Shown: piece by piece, positions 29,477 to 40,110 of the stretch | Layout: each line of letters opens with the position of its first letter | Position numbering within the stretch: position 1 is the stretch's first letter | NCBI RefSeq assembly: GCF_000227135.1 | Contig: NC_018257.1 | Coordinates: 828,498-892,497, forward strand | Origin: Leishmania donovani | Taxonomy: Eukaryota > Euglenozoa > Kinetoplastea > Trypanosomatida > Trypanosomatidae | Direction: 5' to 3' | Length of the DNA: 64,000 bases | Translations under genes and position numbers: made by a program | Notes under the pieces: model-generated | The model's input: only the letters and a program-made list of their open reading frames with translations | Database searches by the model: none | Told to the model about the DNA's origin: nothing

Positions 29477-31532
29477 GCTGCTGTGCACGAATGCCACGAG
29501 TAGAGGGCTTTCCTGCAGCCGGGTGCAGGGAAAGGGTACAGGGAGTGCGTAGAGAGTCCTGACGCCCAGGGACGAACCGAAGCAAGGCAACCGAGCTTTT
29601 GATCTTCTAATCCGTCGAGCAGCAGCGGAAAAGACGTCCCCCCTTCTTGTTTGCTTGTTCCGACTCCGCCTGCTCTGCCTCTCGGGTGCGATGACAAGCG
29701 TGCTCCCTTCTCGCGCACTGCTTGCTCTTCGCTCCGTGAGATCAAAAGCCAAACAAAGGCACCGACTCACATCCAAGCTGTTCAGCCCCGGTTACTTTAT
29801 AGATTTCTGTATCGCCGCGAGTATCGGGCAATAATGTCGTCTACACGCGGCGACGCTGGGGACAAGCAAACCCTCACAAGAGGCCCCTCCCCCTCAAAAA
29901 CACACATACAGGAAAAAAAAGAGCAATGGAGAGCCCGTTGGATTAGTCGTCTGTCTATCTGTATGCCTGCTTCTCTGTGTGTGTGTGTGTTGTGTGCGGC
30001 GTACTGGATTCTTTGCGCGACCCACAAATGAGTGCCCGTGTCGCCCCTCCGGGCGCGTTTACGGGGAAAGCGAAGGGGGAGACGCCGCCGGAGATGCGCA
30101 GTCGCGCAGAAACAAACACGGAAAAAAAAAAGGCGTGATGAGAGGATGCCATTGGGATGGACAGACGGATGGGAAAGGGTCGGGGGGAGGGGTGCCACCC
30201 GTGCATAGAATCACCCTTGCTACCCGCAGCTCCGTCCTTCACATGAAGCCACTGGGCCGGAGAGCACCACTGCACTCGGTTGACGAGAAGAATGTCCTGG
30301 GAGTTGAGGCGAGCAGGCCATGATTCTGGCGCTATCACCTACACGTGCACCCTTCTGAGCTACAGATGCAATGACCTAATGTGCGCGCGACGGCAGGCGC
30401 TGGGCGAAGGTGCCCATGGAGGGCTTCGGCTCTGCTTTATGCTCGCTCACTCACAGTCGATGCAGCTGGGTGAACGAAACACCCCCTCACGCTCACAGCT
30501 ACAAACACACAGATAGAGAGAAAAGCACACATACAAACACGCACACACACACACAAGACTAGAAATGGTCTCGCACGACGCGATGCATCATCGTGTCGCT
30601 CCGCGCGCATCCGTGCCGACACCGACATGACAAGGACATAAAAAAAAAACAAAAAGGGGGTGGAAAACCAAGGCATGAAGCCATGGAGCTCGCGATTCGA
30701 GCTCAGTGCTCTTTTCACGGAGCGCGAGTGCGCCAGCATCTATGCGTGCACATTCACGTGCGTGTATATATATGTGTGTGTGTGTGCGTGAATGGCCGGG
30801 CAGAGGCGACTTCCTCCTCCCGCACAGCCACCAATGTTTCATATTTTGTTTGTTTTGTCTTGCTCCTTCCTGATATCTTGCTCTTGCCATACGACCTTTC
30901 CTCCTCACTTGTGGGGTTCGTTCTCTTCTTTGGTCATTCCTCACCCATACTACGTGCGTGTGTGCGTGCGGAGAGGGGGAAAGGAGTTTCGCTGCTCGTA
31001 TCTTCTCCGATCTGAGCCAGCACGCAGTGGGTCGGGCTTGTCCGCGTGCCTTCACAAGCCGCGTTCGCCGAGTGACACCTACTTTCCAGGCGAAAGTAGG
31101 CCCCCTCTTGCCGTCGCTCTCTCGCCGCTAACGACACAAAGGACAGGGAAAAGAGGAGGACACGGACAGTAAGAAAGAAGGCGAGGGAAAGGTAAAGAGG
31201 GAGCAGGGGCAAGGCAAGATGGCATGGTTTATAAATACGCCGCGCACGCACAAGAGGAGGAGGAAGCTCATGGGAAGAGTGGGGTACCCAAGAAGTCGTC
31301 ATACACACACATGCGCGCGCGTAGAAGCGCAGGCGCACAAACGAATCCGGACCTACGTCGATTCACCACACACTCCGCGCTGAAAGAGCACGCTCCATGC
31401 GGGACAGTATGGGCAGTGTTTCGTTGACCCCAGGGCTCGGCCGTTTTTTTTTGTCTTGGGGAGGGGGAGGGATGCGTTTAGCGGTTTCGCTTTTACTCCT
31501 CTCTCGTCACGCTACTGAGCGTTACTACTGCC
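29477..31532. other. Spacer between the RecQ and TTLL genes
   Basis: This 2.06-kb spacer contains the TTLL leader with its predicted acceptor, several A homopolymers (29915, 30120, 30640), and GT/CA simple sequence at about 29970-29990, 30540-30555 and 30770-30786. The frames are low-complexity, and no gene or clear repeat family is seen. Confidence 0.55.
29513..29556 (-). promoter_or_regulatory. Predicted spliced-leader acceptor of the TTLL gene
   Basis: On the minus strand, a tract reading CTCTCTACGCACTCCC and then CCTTTCCCTGCACCC is followed by CTGCAG. The AG at 29513-29514 lies 37 bases before the ATG at 29476. It decides between the short (704) and long (804) forms of the protein. Confidence 0.5.
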
Positions 31533-34500
31533 TCACGCGTCAGGGGTTGGTGCTTCGAGGTGGTGGGGCGCAAGCACCTGTAGTACCCAAGACAGCTCAA
31601 AGGTGCGCAGCGCCCCAAAGTACGGGGAGTTCACGTACCAGCTCTGAGCCAAGGGGAGCTGCCCTGCGTACTTGCCATGCTGGATAAGACTCCTTGGGCG
31701 AATTCCCAACAAAGCACGCAGCGCCTCGTAGGTGGAATGGATTCGGAGGCGATTCTCTTCGACAAAGGCGTTGACCAGAGATACGGCCTTCAGCTTGCCC
31801 ATCTCCCGACCTGGCGGCCTCCATGAACGATGGCCGTTGCCGAGCCCCGTGTCGCACCAACCGGGCTCCTTGCTCAGCTCAGCAGCAATGGCTTCGTGGG
31901 TTGGGCGTTGAAGGACGCTGAACATCCGTCGCAGCCCGGCCACCTGCGCATCCAGACGACCGCGATGGAGAGCTAAAAGGTGCGAGGCGAGCGCTTGCTG
32001 ACCGGCAGGACTCGCCGCCTCGTCGAACGAGTCTGCCAACTCTAAAAGCAGAGCTGACGACCTGCCGTACTTGGCGACCGTTACGATACCGCTTTCCACG
32101 AGGTCCTGCATGCGTTGCTGAAACTCGTAAAGCGGCATCGACAGCTTGTTCGCCATTTCGATCTGGTTCGGCATGTTTGGTGTCACACGGCACAGCTCCA
32201 GAACGGCGTCAGTGGCCCCGAGCTGCCGAAGGAGAAGACCCACGCCGGCGACGGCCGAGGAGGAGCCACCTAGTGCCGCTGTGGCGCCAGTGCGCCGTCG
32301 CTTCAACGGCGTTGCTCTGCCGTGAAGGGTGGCGTTGCTGGCTGAACTCGCCAGCTCCGGATCACCGTCCTTTCCTGCCTCTTCCTGCACCCGTAGAACC
32401 TTGTAGCTGAGAGGGTACGCGCCGCAAACACTCTTGAAAGGGGCAGGTAGACGAGAAGGGGATGCGCACGAGGAGAAGTCCTCAGCAAGCGGAGCCTTGA
32501 CGTGAGTTGTGGTGAGTAGCAGGAAAAGAACTGTCTCGATGATCTCCTCACTGAACCCCAGCTCCGCTGAAAGAGCGGATACAGAGACAAGCATGAGTCG
32601 CTGCCCGACGTGGGTGGCAGAACATGACAATATCGCACGCACGATGGAGTGCATCTCGGACGGCGAGAGCAGCGTGCCCCAGAGTCGGCACCGGAGGGTG
32701 TAGAAGTCAAAAGGGTTGTACAAGAGACGGCAGATGCTTGGCGCACCGTCGCGGCCCGCCCGGCCAATCTCCTGCACGTAGCACTCCATCGAGCTCGGTG
32801 CCGAGGCGTGGATGACGCTGCGGATGTTGGCCTTGTCGACGCCCATGCCAAACGCAATCGTGGCCACCAATACGTCGATCTTGCCTTGCAGAAACTGTCT
32901 CTGAGTGGCGCTTCGCATCGTCTGTGTCAACGCGGCGTGATACGGGCGGATCACCATCGCGACCTCCGGAGCGCGTGGCGCCTCTGCATGCTCGTCATTG
33001 GGGTTCTCCTCCGTACCCTCGCCTTCCGCGTCATAGGCTGGGCTGGCCTGCTCGCGTGGAAGCGGGTAGTGCGCGGCGTGGAACACACCAGAGCGCGTCC
33101 CCGACGCCGCCGATGGCGACGGCGAATGCGATTGCCCACATTTGGAGGAAAGCAGTCCCGACAACGCGTCTGCGTCTGCACGGCTTTGTACGTACACAAT
33201 CATCGGCTTCGGCAGCTGTTGTACCGCCTCTAGGAGCGCGTCCTGCGTCACGCGCGCAGACGGCTCCCGAGCCTCAGCATCGTTGCCAGACGCTGAAGGG
33301 AGGTGGTGAAATGACGCATGGCGCTCGACTAGGTCCGTCACCTGCAGCCGAAGGTTCGCGCGCCACGGATCGCCGCACGTCACCGTCCGCACAATACCGA
33401 AGCTGGCTTGGATGTCGTGCGTGACGGCCTTCGTCGCAGTCGCGGTGAGGCACAGGTACGGCACCGCCGCCAGCGCCTCCCTCGCGCACATTGCCTGCCG
33501 CTCCTGACATGGGTGTGCCGCTGGGTCGCCAAGGAGGGGGCTCTGCAGCACGCGGCTGACGTACATGAAGGTGGGCCGGAAGTCGTAGGCCCAGCCGGAC
33601 ACACAGTGCACCTCGTCCACGCATACCAGCGCCAGCCGGTGCGCCTGCGTCTGCAAGAGACGCCGCAGCGGCACACTCGCAATGAGCTTCTCCGGCGACA
33701 CAAACAGAATGTCGAGCGGGCAGACCGGGGACTCGAGCTGGGCAAGCACTCGTGCCTCCCGGTCAGCGCCCACCTTTCCCGACAGCACAAAGGCGCTGAG
33801 GTGATCAACGGCGTTGACTTTCTCTGCCTGGTCCTCCATAAGCGCGAGGAGAGGAGATACAACGACGCAGAAGCGGCTGAACAGGTGCGCCGGTAGGCCG
33901 CTGCTTAGCAGAGCGCCGGCAGATCTTGGGGCAGCCGTCTGCCCTTCCTTGGCCGCCGTTTCGCTTGACTGCTGCGCGGTTGCCGGTGCCGTCGCAGCTT
34001 GCCGGCACCACCGCGTGTAGCGGCATTGAAACAGCAGACGATGAACAAGCATGGGAAACTGGAAACAGAGAGACTTTCCCCAGCCGGTGGGGCACACGGC
34101 GAGCGTGCTGACGCCAGCGAGAACCGACAGACACACCTCTTGCTGACGGGGCTTGAAGGCGCCAGTGTCGAAATGGAAGCACGTGCGCAGCAGGTACTCA
34201 CACGCCGGAAGCGTGTCTGCGCTTTGCGGCGCTGAATCAGGTGACGGTGTCTGGCCCGTGCTCGCGGCCGCTTTGGCGGCGTCCATGATCTGCATGAGCA
34301 TCTGCTCGAGGTTGGTCACATCACATTCCGACTCAGCCATCGGGGCCAGAGGAGCAGAAGCTGCCGATGCGAGGGATTTGGAGGTGGCTGAGCGTGATTC
34401 CGGAACAGGTAATGCTTCGTTGCCGTGAGAAGCACCGTTGACGAGCACATTGCCCGACGCAGGACGGTTCCCCAGCGAAGTACCGAGGAGGTCGCGCCTG

Positions 34501-34706
34501 GTGCACTTGCGGGCGTGCAAGAAGCCGACCTGGTTCATGGACATGGTGGCGAGAAACGGAATCGGTTCCTCCGCGTCACTCGACTGAGGTTCTTCGACAC
34601 CTGCAGCCGGTGGCTTCGGTGGCAAGGTACTAAACTGGCGCTTTCCGCTGTCGCCCAGCGGTGGTTGCCGTGGCCCTGACGATGGCGACGGGGACGACGA
34701 TGGCAT
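31533..34706 (-). CDS. RecQ-family DNA helicase, RECQL4-like
   Basis: The protein has 1,057 residues. The helicase core begins near residue 170. Motif 0 is FKPRQQEVCLSVLAGVSTL; Walker A is PTGWGKSL (206-213); motif Ia is VVSPLLALMEDQ; motif II is DEVH (364-367); motif III is LTATATK (420-426); motif V is DVLVATIAFGMGVDKANI; and motif VI is YVQEIGRAGRDG (643-654). The segment SGWAYDFRPTFMYVSRVL and the LAGVSTLAVCPTG phrasing recall RECQL4 more than BLM/WRN. No HRDC or exonuclease domain is visible, and the first 170 residues are low-complexity. It should be a nuclear or mitochondrial 3'-5' helicase in replication and repair. Departures from consensus are GWGKS (usually GxGKS with Ala or Thr), DEVH (usually DEAH), and an insert of about 60 residues between motifs IV and V. 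Confidence 0.95.
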   Translation of the reverse strand: MPSSSPSPSSGPRQPPLGDSGKRQFSTLPPKPPAAGVEEPQSSDAEEPIPFLATMSMNQVGFLHARKCTRRDLLGTSLGNRPASGNVLVNGASHGNEALPVPESRSATSKSLASAASAPLAPMAESECDVTNLEQMLMQIMDAAKAAASTGQTPSPDSAPQSADTLPACEYLLRTCFHFDTGAFKPRQQEVCLSVLAGVSTLAVCPTGWGKSLCFQFPMLVHRLLFQCRYTRWCRQAATAPATAQQSSETAAKEGQTAAPRSAGALLSSGLPAHLFSRFCVVVSPLLALMEDQAEKVNAVDHLSAFVLSGKVGADREARVLAQLESPVCPLDILFVSPEKLIASVPLRRLLQTQAHRLALVCVDEVHCVSGWAYDFRPTFMYVSRVLQSPLLGDPAAHPCQERQAMCAREALAAVPYLCLTATATKAVTHDIQASFGIVRTVTCGDPWRANLRLQVTDLVERHASFHHLPSASGNDAEAREPSARVTQDALLEAVQQLPKPMIVYVQSRADADALSGLLSSKCGQSHSPSPSAASGTRSGVFHAAHYPLPREQASPAYDAEGEGTEENPNDEHAEAPRAPEVAMVIRPYHAALTQTMRSATQRQFLQGKIDVLVATIAFGMGVDKANIRSVIHASAPSSMECYVQEIGRAGRDGAPSICRLLYNPFDFYTLRCRLWGTLLSPSEMHSIVRAILSCSATHVGQRLMLVSVSALSAELGFSEEIIETVLFLLLTTTHVKAPLAEDFSSCASPSRLPAPFKSVCGAYPLSYKVLRVQEEAGKDGDPELASSASNATLHGRATPLKRRRTGATAALGGSSSAVAGVGLLLRQLGATDAVLELCRVTPNMPNQIEMANKLSMPLYEFQQRMQDLVESGIVTVAKYGRSSALLLELADSFDEAASPAGQQALASHLLALHRGRLDAQVAGLRRMFSVLQRPTHEAIAAELSKEPGWCDTGLGNGHRSWRPPGREMGKLKAVSLVNAFVEENRLRIHSTYEALRALLGIRPRSLIQHGKYAGQLPLAQSWYVNSPYFGALRTFELSWVLQVLAPHHLEAPTPDA

Positions 34707-35519
34707 TCCCTGGGACGCCGCAGCTTACAGCTGCCCTAAAGGGTACACCAAAGACTTGCGAACGGACAAGATACGTGATGTCATGACGGTGCTCGATATA
34801 TGAGTGCGCCAATATGTGTGGATACCTCTGTGGGTGTGTGAGCATTCAGAGGTGCCTCTAGACTGTGCCTTCTATGCATGCACGTCCGTGCCTACCAGTG
34901 TGCAAATAGCGAGAGCAGCGCTCGCAGCCTTATCTTTTTTTTTTTTTGAGGGAGGGCTTGCTCTCGTTGTTCCAGTATGTGTGTGTGTGTGTGTGGAAGG
35001 GGAGGGGTGGCCGTCGTGGCAGTGACACTGGCAAAGAGTGCGAAGACGGAATGGCGAAAACGAGAGAGGGGTCGCGTCGCGAAGAACAAGAAGAGCGACA
35101 ACGTGAAAAGGGACGATGAAGACGTTCTTCTCAAGCCCGCGCAAAGGATCCATATAACCGCAGCACACGCACATATATCACGCCAGCAACATATCGAGGT
35201 GAAGCTGACACCTTCCCGAGGGGGAGGGGGATGGGGAGGGGGAGGAGGGTCGCAGGCAACGCGACGTCAGAGGTTCTCCCACCTTCACTAAAACCCCAGA
35301 AAAGCTTGGCGGCTTTTCGCCTCACCTCATCTCGCCTGCCTCAAAGGCGAGCCGTCACCCCCTTACGCTGTGGTGGTCGCTCTTTTCGTATTCGTGGATG
35401 CGGCTGCGTTCCTCTCCACCGAGCCGTGCAGCATAGCAGCAATCGCGCATGCACACGGCACGTCGTCCCTCCTCATCACGGATACACGAGAGGCTCGACA
35501 GCACTGCGCGAAAGCGGCA
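34707..35519. other. Spacer between the coiled-coil hypothetical and RecQ genes
   Basis: This 0.8-kb spacer contains a T homopolymer at 34936-34947, a GT run at 34977-34994 and G-rich blocks at about 35220-35250. On the minus strand, a plausible acceptor for RecQ is the AG at 34736-34737. No gene is seen. Confidence 0.55.
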
Positions 35520-38500
35520 CTAAATACCAAACTCCACATCTGGCAGAAGTCGATCCTCGCTGGGGTACACACTCGCCTCATCTTCCTCGTCCTCCTCTTC
35601 TTTGGCGACCATGTCCTCGCCACCTTTGCTGCCCTCATCGTCGGTGGCGTTGTCGCGTCGCCAGCCTTTCCGTGCCTCCACCAACGCCCGCACGCGCTCT
35701 CGTGCCTCGCGCAGGTGTACCTCCAGCATCCCATCCGGGTCGTGAAACGGGTAGTGGTAGCGAAAGCCGAGAAGGGTGAGCTGCGCCACATCGTCTTGGA
35801 TGCAAACAAGTCCGCGGTCTCTCATTCGCTCAAAAGCGTCGCGCACGTCGGTGAAGCCAAGTGACTGCACCTGCGGCGCCGGCCACACACGGGACGCCAT
35901 ACGCAGGCGAACGATCGGCAGCATATCAGGGACACGACCAAACTCGTCCCCGTCATCGTAGCAGAAGAGATCCATCAACGGCGCGATGCGAGCGTGAAAA
36001 GAGCGATTGTGGGGGGCGGGAGCCACATTAGCATCTGCCGTCCTCATCGTCGGCGCTGGAGCGGTCTCACTGATTCGATGATAGCTGCTGTCCTCATCAC
36101 CTGGGGAGCCAGTCCCTCTATTGGTCGAGGCTCCGTCCATAACATCTGCCCAGAAGTCGCGCCGCTCTCCGGTGGCGGGGGGACGTGGTGGCGGCGACAC
36201 TGGTGCTTGGGGATCTGTTGCTCGCTTAGTACTTGGAGCGGTTCGCTGGTCCACATTTCCGCCACTGGCCTCAATCTCATCGGCAGCATTCACATCCTCA
36301 TCACCGTCGAGCATGTCCGCGGGCACCTTCGCCTTTCCAGAGACTAAATACTCGAGAAGGTCATCCGGGGTGATGCTGTCCATGACGGTCCGCAGAGCCT
36401 CCCGAACCTCCATCACGCGGGCTGAGGACAGCTGCAGGTGCTCCAGGAAAGTTGATACGCGGTAGTCGCTCTCCAGGCGGCGCCGATAGGAGTCGAAGCG
36501 CCGCTGACGAGCTGCCTCGGCGTCTACACGGCTCTGCATTGCTTTGCGCCGCAGTGTTTCGAGTGCAACCTGCCGCTTTCGCTCCAGTGCCGCTGCATCG
36601 TCATGGAGGCGTGCGACATGGGCGGCGCGGCGGCGTTGGAGCTCCTCTTGCACATGCTGCTGCTCAGCAGTCCTCGCAGCGCGCTTCGCCTCTGCCGTAT
36701 TGCAAAAAGCACGGTGCGCGTCAGCCAGTGCGCGAACGCTCTGCAGCTGTTCCTGCATCCGTTGGTGATCCTCTTCGTGCGCCTCCTGCCGTGCCGATTT
36801 CGCTGCGGTGAGGTACTTTTCCTGCAGCCTTTCCACCTCGTCCAGCAAACGCTGAAGCCCGTGTTGGGAAGCGGACGCCGGCGCACGCTCGAACGCAAGA
36901 CCGCACGTTGGCGGCAGCGCTACATCACCGGCGCATGCGCTTGATGTGCGCATGCGGATCAGGCTGGCCACCAGCGCCGTGCCGTCGCCAGCGCCCACCG
37001 TGGTGGCGGCAACGCACTCCGCGACGTCGGCAACAATGGGGTCGCTCCACTGACTGCACAACAGACCGAGCAGAAAGGCGGGGGGGATCGGGTGCAACTG
37101 CTGCGTCAACAGCGAAGAAGTGGTCTTGGCTGCTTGCCCGGCTGTCTTCCCTCCTCCTCCCACGATCTCTCCACTTGCAGCGGCACGCACAACAGCGATC
37201 CACAGCGCGCGGCAGGGAGAGCCCCACAACACCTGCGACAGCATCTCTGCAGCCGCATTCGAAGTGGATGGTAGAAAGAAATACGAAGGCAGCAAGAGGG
37301 GCGACAGCCACAACATGCTGCCGGTGTCCTCTGTGAGAGCGGTCAACACGGCTATCGTCGACGGTGCACTCAGGAGCGTCCTCATAGATGCAAGGTACGT
37401 CATGCCACCGCCTTCAGTGTCTCTGCACAACGCTGTCATTGCCCACTGCCACATGAAGCATGTGAATATGCTGAACTTGTGCCACAAGGCAGCGCTGAGG
37501 CGCTGCGACTGGTGCTGCAAGAGATAGGAGTACGCGCGAACGACGCAGTCAAGCACATGTCCGTCTTGATAGCACACACTATCCACGGAACTCCCGCCCT
37601 CACCGCGTGATGCCTCTGCGCCAGCACGCAGCAGCGCCGTCAAGAGAAGACAGGTGCAGCAGCCAGAGAGCAGCTCCGAGAGAGGAACAGGCGCTGGAAC
37701 GGCTGCTGCTGCAGCACTCGGCAGCCCCCCATTCGGTGAGCTCGATGCGGCATCGATACGAGAACCTTTGCCGCTTCGACCGGCGGCGCTCTTCTGCTTT
37801 CGCTTGGACTTGGCAGCGCCACCCTTTGCAGACTCCTGTTCATGCTTTGTGGATGGGCGGACACCTTGATCTGATCTCGGGACGCCCCTTAGGACACCCT
37901 CAAGGACGCTGACGACGCTTGCCTCCACCAATGATGCCGACGCTGTGGCTGTCGCCATCATCAAAGTGGCGTCTTCCGTTCCCCACTCCAGCTGCCGCAC
38001 CAGTCCTCTCCGCCAGAGCGCCACTGCGGCCGGTCGAGCCAGGAGGAGATCCCCAAAGACCTGCAGAGGCGCCAGCGCCATCGGCAGAGCGCTCCCTTCC
38101 ACCAGGAGAACACCCAGCTCGGACTGCACGTACGCCGAGGACACAGACGCGCATGACGCCGGCGCTCTGTCGGCGAGAAAGACCGCCTTGCTTGCCTTGC
38201 AGACGGCAGCAATCAAGTGCGATTCCGTCACCGACAGGCGTGGCTCCGTCGCCGCAGTATCTGGCTGAGACGGCGGGGGAGTCGTTGGGGTTTCGTCCGA
38301 GCCGAGGTCGCAGTAGATGAGGTAGAGAAATACGTACACCAGCAAACTCGCCGTGGCGTCCTCGGTGCCGATAGACCGCGACACTGCTGCGCAGCCAAGT
38401 CGGCGGAGGCGCGCTGCGTCCCACGCGCGAAGCGCTACGTCGCGAAGCTCGCGGCTAGAGAGCAAGGTAGTATGCCCAGCGCGCTGCGAGGCTGCGACAA

Positions 38501-39434
38501 CGTCCACGAAGTAGTCCAGCAGTGGTGCGTCGAGGCAGGGGAGCAGCGAAGACGGCTTCAGCTTCGGAACGAGGTGGCCCGCGTAGACATCCAAGATGCG
38601 CCGCGCCAGCTCCCCGTCTCCGGCGACGCAGGCCAGAAATTTAGCTGTGTTGTCGACGAAGGACTCGAAAACGGCACGACACTCCTCAGAGAGCGGCGCT
38701 TCGATCATGGAGTGCAAGAGGGCACACGGCACAGCGGAGTAGCCACCGCCAACTTCACCTGCCCGATTGGCGCCAGACGCGGTGGTAGATGGAGAAGAAG
38801 GATGCGCCTTCTTGTCGGTATCGCCGGCATGTGAGGCGCCTCCTTTGCCTTTCCCAGGTTTGCTATTGGCAGCGTTCCCAGCAGCGGGGGGCTCGAGCGC
38901 CCCTAAGCGAAGAAAGCGGCGCATGTAGGCCGGCGTCAAAGAGTGAGTGAGCGCCATGAATGTAAAGAGCGTCACCTCCTTCTCCACCTCTGCGTCGTCG
39001 CCGTCGACTTCCCTCGACGCCGCCGTCGAAGCTCTGGCGAGGGTGCACGCCACAGATGAGCCGCTCAGTGAAGGCACCTCTTGAGGAGCCAGCACCTGCT
39101 CTGCATCCCGTAGAAGGTACGAGATGGGATAGGTGGATAGTGAGCTGGCGTGGGCGGCCGCCAGCAGCAGTGGACGATAAAGCCGCAGACATGGTGTGTG
39201 GTTCGGCGTGCCCTCCTTGAGCGAAGCGCAAAGGATGGGCAACGTTGTGGTCACCTCGCTCACCCCCTCAAGGGACTCGAGCTTGCCGGCCGCGGCGACG
39301 GTGCCAAGTGTCCCTTGCACCGCTTGGGCCTTGCTGACAAGGTCATCTGGGGCGTTGACAGGAAAGGGTGGTCGTCCAAGCGCGTCATCGAAGGCTTTGA
39401 TAACCCGAGACGCCTCCGCCCTCCAGTCCGTCAT
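35520..39434 (-). CDS. Conserved-type hypothetical protein with C-terminal coiled coil
   Basis: The protein has 1,304 residues and was not recognised. The first 850 residues are Ala/Leu-rich and look like a helical-repeat scaffold (for example PLLLAAAHASSLSTYPISYLL), interrupted by Ser/Gly/Lys-rich linkers such as SKPGKGKGG. A strong coiled coil lies at about 858-1000 (RLQEKYLTAAKSARQEAHEE onward, rich in E, Q, R, K). A possible globular tail contains LGFTDVRDAFERMRDRGL and FRYHYPFHDPDG, before an acidic C-terminus. GC-rich codon use matches the neighbours and the frame is open for 3.9 kb, so it is surely a gene. The ATG at 39434 is preferred to the upstream extension, whose Pro/Ser/Leu-rich, pyrimidine-rich sequence reads like a 5' leader. 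Confidence 0.85.
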   Translation of the reverse strand: MTDWRAEASRVIKAFDDALGRPPFPVNAPDDLVSKAQAVQGTLGTVAAAGKLESLEGVSEVTTTLPILCASLKEGTPNHTPCLRLYRPLLLAAAHASSLSTYPISYLLRDAEQVLAPQEVPSLSGSSVACTLARASTAASREVDGDDAEVEKEVTLFTFMALTHSLTPAYMRRFLRLGALEPPAAGNAANSKPGKGKGGASHAGDTDKKAHPSSPSTTASGANRAGEVGGGYSAVPCALLHSMIEAPLSEECRAVFESFVDNTAKFLACVAGDGELARRILDVYAGHLVPKLKPSSLLPCLDAPLLDYFVDVVAASQRAGHTTLLSSRELRDVALRAWDAARLRRLGCAAVSRSIGTEDATASLLVYVFLYLIYCDLGSDETPTTPPPSQPDTAATEPRLSVTESHLIAAVCKASKAVFLADRAPASCASVSSAYVQSELGVLLVEGSALPMALAPLQVFGDLLLARPAAVALWRRGLVRQLEWGTEDATLMMATATASASLVEASVVSVLEGVLRGVPRSDQGVRPSTKHEQESAKGGAAKSKRKQKSAAGRSGKGSRIDAASSSPNGGLPSAAAAAVPAPVPLSELLSGCCTCLLLTALLRAGAEASRGEGGSSVDSVCYQDGHVLDCVVRAYSYLLQHQSQRLSAALWHKFSIFTCFMWQWAMTALCRDTEGGGMTYLASMRTLLSAPSTIAVLTALTEDTGSMLWLSPLLLPSYFFLPSTSNAAAEMLSQVLWGSPCRALWIAVVRAAASGEIVGGGGKTAGQAAKTTSSLLTQQLHPIPPAFLLGLLCSQWSDPIVADVAECVAATTVGAGDGTALVASLIRMRTSSACAGDVALPPTCGLAFERAPASASQHGLQRLLDEVERLQEKYLTAAKSARQEAHEEDHQRMQEQLQSVRALADAHRAFCNTAEAKRAARTAEQQHVQEELQRRRAAHVARLHDDAAALERKRQVALETLRRKAMQSRVDAEAARQRRFDSYRRRLESDYRVSTFLEHLQLSSARVMEVREALRTVMDSITPDDLLEYLVSGKAKVPADMLDGDEDVNAADEIEASGGNVDQRTAPSTKRATDPQAPVSPPPRPPATGERRDFWADVMDGASTNRGTGSPGDEDSSYHRISETAPAPTMRTADANVAPAPHNRSFHARIAPLMDLFCYDDGDEFGRVPDMLPIVRLRMASRVWPAPQVQSLGFTDVRDAFERMRDRGLVCIQDDVAQLTLLGFRYHYPFHDPDGMLEVHLREARERVRALVEARKGWRRDNATDDEGSKGGEDMVAKEEEDEEDEASVYPSEDRLLPDVEFGI

Positions 39435-40110
39435 GGAAGGGTGCACGACGGGCGGAGGGAGAAACCTCTCAAGAGCGTGCGCGTCTGTCACTTTTTCAGT
39501 TGTCCACAGTTCGTGGAGCGGGAAGAGGAGTCGAATTACAGAGGGGGAGAGCACGCGTGAGAGCAACAAGCAAGGGGAATGAACAGCTTGTCGACGAAAA
39601 CACAACCTCCGATGGCGCCATGGGGAAGGCGGGGAAGAGAGGGAGGGGGTGGGGGCGGGTGGACTCCAGTGTGTGACAAGGTACAGTGACCCCAACTTAC
39701 CTACCGAGCAAGCAGTGTAAGAAGACTTCAGCGGCAAGGGTAACTCTTCTGCCTGTATCATTCGTTTTGCTTTTTCGGGGTGGTGGTGGTGGTGGTGGTG
39801 GGGTGGAGTGAGGAGGGAGGAACGGAGGGAGGGAGGGAGGGGGAGGGTTCGTACGCGGCCACGACGGATAATCCGTACTTTGGCGGAGCCCCGTCAGCAG
39901 CGAGTGCGCAAAGAGAGGCGCCAGCGACGACAACCACAAAACTCCGAAACTGCGATCAAGGCGCAGCGAGCTAAAAACGGGTCCGCCTCCCCTGACCGCA
40001 CACCGTTCCATTAATGATCCTCCTTCCACCATTTTTCCTTCATCGGCGTTCAGCATCCACAACGGCAGCGCCGATGGGAGGTCAGACAGCGAAGAGCTAG
40101 TACCCTGTAC
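39435..40110. other. Spacer between the RlmI-like and coiled-coil hypothetical genes
   Basis: This 0.7-kb spacer is dominated by G-rich simple sequence on the plus strand (39777-39845), which is pyrimidine-rich on the transcribed strand. It should hold the trans-splicing signal of the hypothetical gene and the 3'UTR of the methyltransferase-like gene. Confidence 0.55.
39777..39803. repeat. GGT trinucleotide microsatellite
   Basis: About eight GGT units are followed by GGGAGG-type repeats to about 39845. The plus strand is G-rich, so the transcribed strand carries a C/A-rich tract. Confidence 0.85.

Noticed and set aside
29477..29776. N-terminal 100-residue extension of the TTLL protein
   Set aside because: A polypyrimidine tract and AG lie inside the extension just before the ATG at 29476, so the extension is probably removed by trans-splicing.
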